Part shown: one piece after another, positions 13,230 to 15,975 of the stretch
Layout of the letters: each line of letters opens with the position of its first letter
Numbering within the stretch: the stretch's first letter is position 1
From: Actinomycetota bacterium
Lineage (GTDB): Bacteria; Actinomycetota; Humimicrobiia; Hakubellales; JAMDDV01
Assembly (NCBI GenBank): GCA_023488455.1
Contig: JAMDDV010000037.1
Span: 1-15,975, forward strand
Length of the DNA stretch: 15,975 nucleotides
Reading direction: 5' to 3'
Made by a program: the position numbers and the translations under genes
The notes under the pieces: model-generated
Told to the model about the DNA's origin: nothing
Databases searched by the model: none
Seen by the model: the letters and a program-made list of their open reading frames with translations, nothing else

Positions 13230-14204
13230 ATGAGGGCCCTAGTTACAGGGGGAGCAGGCTTTATTGGTTCGTACTTGATTGAATATCTGATATCTAAAGG
13301 TTGCAAGATTCGCGCTATCGTAAGGCGCGAAAGTTCTGCGGAGATTCTTGAAGAAATCGGATGCGAAGTGGTGATCGCGGATATTAAAGATTCGGCAAGT
13401 TTGCAAGGTGTGATGGACGATACCGATTATGTATTCCACCTTGCTAGTGAGATTACATCAAGAAATAAAAAATCTATGTGGTTATCAAACGTAGTCGGCA
13501 CCGAAAATTTGCTTAAAGAATCTCTGAAATCAAAGATAAAGAGGTTTGTATTTGCAAGCTCCATTTCCGTGATGGGGTCCACTGGTGGTTTAGCTGCTGA
13601 TGAGGAGATTTCGGCAGCGATCCCCAAAAATGACTTTTATTCCATAACAAAATTAGAAGCAGAGAAGCTGTGTCAAAAATATTTCAAATATCATAATACC
13701 CCTATTGTGATATTGCGATTCCCAGGAGTGTATGGTCAGAATAATCTTATGATTGAGAGGTTTTACAAATTTATTAAGATGGGCGTGATGCCATACCTTG
13801 GAAACGGCGAGACTTACCTTTCATGGGTTTATCTTAACGACATTGTAAATGTTATGGAGAAATGTACTGATCATGATTATTGTTGCGGTGAAATATTTAT
13901 ATTATGCGATGATGAGCCTGTTAAGATGAGGGATTTCATTGATAGCCTCTGCCTGTATTTATGTGGAAGGAAGCCCATATGGAAAATACCTACCTGGGCA
14001 ATTAAGTTCACGGCTTCAATAATAGAGTATAGTGCAAAAACTTTGGGCAAGAAACCTGCAATATCAAGGTACTTTGTTAATTATATTTGTGAGGACCATA
14101 TCTATTCTAATGCTAAGGCTAAAAGCATGCTTGGCTTTAAACCATCATATAATGATTCCCTTACAGGAATAATAGAAGCAATTGGCTTAAACGATTATTG
14201 CTAA
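13230..14204 (+). CDS. NAD-dependent epimerase/dehydratase (extended SDR family)
   Basis: A 324-residue extended short-chain dehydrogenase. The Rossmann motif TGGAGFIG is at 6-13, with an Asp-containing ADIKD (50-54) and HLAS (70-73). The catalytic Ser lies in ASSISVMG (109-116), and the Tyr-Lys pair is Y137/K141 (YSITK). RFPGVYG (163-169) is typical of sugar-nucleotide epimerases and related 3-beta-HSD-like enzymes. It probably acts on a nucleotide-sugar or a polyprenyl/sterol-like substrate, but the exact one is not readable. ATG 13230 is chosen because GGAGG lies four bases ahead and the Rossmann strand starts right after. An upstream ATG at 13185 would precede the ribosome binding site and add 15 unrelated residues. 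It is alone between two toxin-antitoxin operons. Confidence 0.88.
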   Translation: MRALVTGGAGFIGSYLIEYLISKGCKIRAIVRRESSAEILEEIGCEVVIADIKDSASLQGVMDDTDYVFHLASEITSRNKKSMWLSNVVGTENLLKESLKSKIKRFVFASSISVMGSTGGLAADEEISAAIPKNDFYSITKLEAEKLCQKYFKYHNTPIVILRFPGVYGQNNLMIERFYKFIKMGVMPYLGNGETYLSWVYLNDIVNVMEKCTDHDYCCGEIFILCDDEPVKMRDFIDSLCLYLCGRKPIWKIPTWAIKFTASIIEYSAKTLGKKPAISRYFVNYICEDHIYSNAKAKSMLGFKPSYNDSLTGIIEAIGLNDYC

Positions 14205-14359
14205 TATTTTTAATCCCAATTAACCTCTTTAAGTTTTGGTTATGTAAGACTTTTTGCTTCTTTCTTTTCACAATTTTCAAAGAGTTATGCCTTCCCTTAT
14301 GATGTTCAATACAAATGGCTTATATCTTCTCGAAATTAGTTCATTCTCATCGAAAAGAA

Positions 14360-14656
14360 TTATTTTCTTAAATAAGCTTTCAAATATGCAGTAAAATTTT
14401 CTCTTTTACCAATTGATATTATTCTTATTATTAAAGTAGCTTCTTTTAGTTCATAAACAATTCTTATTTTTTTCTTAAAAACGTATAACTTATAATAGCC
14501 TGTCAAATCCATTCCAGCTTTATTTCCCAGAGCTTCTCCAAGAAAAGGATTTGTCTTAAGCTGCAGCAGTTTCTTTAAGACATGTTTTTTTAAACTTCCA
14601 TCAAGTTTCTTAAAGTCTTCTTCAGCTTCAGGAATTAAAAGTATTTTAAATTTCAT
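14360..14656 (-). CDS. RelE/ParE-superfamily toxin
   Basis: A 98-residue basic protein with the RelE fold pattern: an N-terminal strand (KILLIPEAEEDFKKLD), two helices, the block NPFLGEALGNKAGMDLTGYYKLYV typical of the family around residues 36-60, and the final strands RIVYELKEATLIIRIISIGKR. RelE proteins cut mRNA on the ribosome, whereas ParE members hit gyrase; this one looks more like the RelE/YoeB side, without proof. Its ATG overlaps the antitoxin stop by four bases. Confidence 0.85.
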   Translation of the reverse strand: MKFKILLIPEAEEDFKKLDGSLKKHVLKKLLQLKTNPFLGEALGNKAGMDLTGYYKLYVFKKKIRIVYELKEATLIIRIISIGKRENFTAYLKAYLRK

Positions 14657-14964
14657 AGATTCTGTTCTTTTAAAAGCTCTTTTCTATCGATTCCACTATC
14701 TGAAATTAAACGATCTAAAGTAATTGTAGCTTTTTTATCTTTTCTTTCATTTATTAATCTATAAATTTCCAGATGTTCAACAAGTTCAAAAGCTTCTTTG
14801 ATTGCTTCAAATTCTTCTATAGATATAATTACTGCTTCAAGCTCATTATTCTTTGATATTACTATCTTTTCTGCTTTTCCAGATTTTAATCTTTCCAATA
14901 ACTCTCCAAATTTTTTACTGGCTTTACTGGACGATATTATCTCTTCTCTTGAATAGTTAATCAT
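14653..14964 (-). CDS. Phd/YefM-type antitoxin
   Basis: This 103-residue protein has the Phd/YefM-type N-terminal DNA-binding part (SSSKASKKFGELLERLKSG, then KIVISKNNELEAVIISIEEFEAI) and a charged C-terminal tail that would bind the RelE-type toxin. I start it at the ATG complementary to 14962-14964, which has CGGAGG (14971-14976) six bases ahead. A longer frame up to 15015 would begin inside the promoter and is rejected. Antitoxin first, toxin second and ATGA overlap are the usual module arrangement. Confidence 0.87.
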   Translation of the reverse strand: MINYSREEIISSSKASKKFGELLERLKSGKAEKIVISKNNELEAVIISIEEFEAIKEAFELVEHLEIYRLINERKDKKATITLDRLISDSGIDRKELLKEQNL

Positions 14965-14985
14965 GTTAATCCTCCGTAATATTAT

Positions 14986-15013
14986 GAGTAAATTATAATA
15001 TAATATTTTACTC
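14986..15013. promoter_or_regulatory. Inverted repeat over the Phd/RelE promoter
   Basis: GAGTAAA (14986-14992) and TTTACTC (15007-15013) are perfect reverse complements, separated by 14 AT-only bases that are themselves nearly symmetric. The element spans the spacer and -10 of the module's promoter, the expected site for repression by the antitoxin-toxin complex. Confidence 0.5.
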
Positions 15014-15020
15014 AAAACAA
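14992..15020 (-). promoter_or_regulatory. Promoter of the Phd/RelE module
   Basis: On the minus strand TTGTTT (15020-15015) and a perfect TATAAT (14997-14992) are 17 bases apart. The start would be near 14985, leaving a 20-base leader that contains the CGGAGG ribosome binding site. Confidence 0.6.
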
Positions 15021-15161
15021 ATGTCCAATTAAATTACTCCACAGTGATTTCTCCTTTTGCAATTAGGTTTCATAATGTGCCCAGCGACTGTAGAGTACCT
15101 TGGGAATTAATACTTATATTTGTACATAGTTTACAATAATAGTGAATTCTAAAAATATCGT

Positions 15162-15190
15162 TTGTATTGTAGGTTGGTAACGAGGATTAT
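15162..15190 (+). promoter_or_regulatory. Possible promoter of the NAD+ synthetase gene
   Basis: TTGTAT (15162-15167) and GATTAT (15185-15190) are spaced by 17 bases; a shifted reading of the -10 as TTATAA is also possible. The start would be near 15197, just ahead of the GGAG ribosome binding site (15203-15206). The match is modest, and the rest of the 15021-15211 gap shows no other structure. Confidence 0.3.
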
Positions 15191-15211
15191 AAAGTAAAAA
15201 TTGGAGTTCAG

Positions 15212-15975
15212 ATGCGGATTGCATTATGTCAGCTTGATTTCACAGTAGGGGATATTTCAGGGAATGTCAGGAAAGTGCTTGATGCTCTGACTGAATGTCG
15301 GGATTATGGAGCTGAAATATTTATTTTTCCCGAACTAGCTATAAGTGGGTATCCGCCCGAAGATCTGCTCTTCAAGAAGGATTTCATCCGTGACGTAAAA
15401 GTAGGGTTAGAAAAAATTGCTGGTGAAGTTAGAAAAGAGCTCCTGATAGTTGGTTTTCCTGAACAGTATGAGGATGAGCTCTACAACAGTGCAGCTATAT
15501 TGAATAATGGAAAAGTAATTGGAACATATAGAAAGGCTTGCCTTCCTAATTACGGTGTATTTGATGAGAAACGGTACTTCACTCCAGGCAATGACCTGGT
15601 TCTGATTGATTGTCTCGGATTCAAAATTGGCATAAACATCTGCGAGGATATCTGGGTTTCGCCCGGAGTGACCGAACAACTAAGTGCTTGTGGCGCTAAT
15701 CTTATCATTAATATATCCGCCTCTCCTTACCACAGGGGTAAGATCAGAGAAAGAATGGACATGCTGTCGGAGAGAGCAGCATCAAACAAGGTAACAATAT
15801 GCTATTTAAACATTGTTGGTGGACAGGATGAGCTGGTCTTTGATGGAGGAAGTACGGTCTTAGATAGTGATGGTGAGGTGATATTAAAAATGCCCCAGTT
15901 CGAGGAGAGTATAACGTGCTTTGATTTCGAACCCCAAATGGTGAGCGGCAGTTCGGTTGATAAAGACAGGATGGA
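15212..15975 (+). CDS. nadE: Glutamine-dependent NAD+ synthetase, N-terminal part (cut by window edge)
   Basis: The enzyme makes NAD+ from nicotinic acid adenine dinucleotide, ATP and glutamine. The 254 residues visible are the N-terminal nitrilase-type amidase domain that frees ammonia from glutamine. The catalytic triad is in place: E41 (FPELAISGYPPEDLL), K108 (YRKACLPNYGVFDE) and C144 (NICEDIW). The C-terminal synthetase domain would lie beyond the window. These long forms usually have about 540-680 residues. ATG 15212 follows TTGGAG with five bases between and begins directly at the first beta strand. The frame stays open to the last base. Confidence 0.94.
   Translation, partial: MRIALCQLDFTVGDISGNVRKVLDALTECRDYGAEIFIFPELAISGYPPEDLLFKKDFIRDVKVGLEKIAGEVRKELLIVGFPEQYEDELYNSAAILNNGKVIGTYRKACLPNYGVFDEKRYFTPGNDLVLIDCLGFKIGINICEDIWVSPGVTEQLSACGANLIINISASPYHRGKIRERMDMLSERAASNKVTICYLNIVGGQDELVFDGGSTVLDSDGEVILKMPQFEESITCFDFEPQMVSGSSVDKDRM

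Noticed and set aside
14205..14359. Terminator after the epimerase gene
   Set aside because: Only a five-pair stem with a 12-base loop (TAACC/GGTTA) is visible and the T-run does not follow directly.
15407..15679. Minus-strand 90-residue frame inside nadE
   Set aside because: It is antisense to the amidase domain with its complete Glu-Lys-Cys triad and shows no recognisable features.

Overview
The window comes from a bacterium, probably an anaerobic or micro-oxic one, of low to moderate GC. Bacterial signs are AGGAGG-type ribosome binding sites, sigma70-type -35/-10 pairs, a tRNA with encoded CCA, Fur, and toxin-antitoxin pairs. Rubrerythrin and an EtfAB pair with a ferredoxin-like extension point to low-oxygen energy metabolism. 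I cannot place the phylum from this sequence alone. There is no insertion sequence, phage gene or CRISPR array, no gene-free stretch over 300 bases, and no convincing intrinsic terminator.

Layout. (1) 1-134 is the tail of an unidentified plus-strand gene. (2) 239-3301 is an AT-rich amino-sugar operon: a BadF/NAGK-type sugar kinase, a ROK repressor and a NagB-like deaminase. It sits behind a near-consensus promoter overlapped by an inverted repeat. (3) 3421-5883 is an iron/envelope block. A minus-strand pair (SHOCT membrane protein, then a PepSY-like membrane-anchored protein) diverges from fur and an FTR1/EfeU iron permease, and the two plus-strand genes each have a Fur box. (4) 6007-8098 holds an RRM RNA-binding protein whose only sensible start codon is AUA, then tRNA-Ala(TGC), rubrerythrin and an alpha/beta hydrolase. 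(5) 8143-11299 (minus) is a tightly coupled acyl-CoA dehydrogenase - etfB - etfA operon, with two ferredoxin-type [4Fe-4S] motifs at the EtfA N-terminus, in the same gene order as the electron-bifurcating carCDE genes. (6) 11364-12362 is a five-helix membrane protein (DUF5671-like) with an extracytoplasmic pilin-like tail. (7) 12403-14964 is an NAD-dependent epimerase gene bracketed by two toxin-antitoxin operons, VapBC and Phd/RelE. (8) 15212 to the end is the N-terminal amidase half of glutamine-dependent NAD+ synthetase, cut by the window edge.

How the genes work together. Kinase plus deaminase would turn glucosamine, or GlcNAc with a deacetylase encoded elsewhere, into fructose 6-phosphate under ROK control. 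Fur would repress itself and the FTR1 iron importer when iron is sufficient, and rubrerythrin removes peroxide nearby. The Acd-EtfAB set would oxidise or reduce an acyl-CoA and could couple this to ferredoxin. The most unusual single item is the AUA-initiated RRM gene with its short structured leader.
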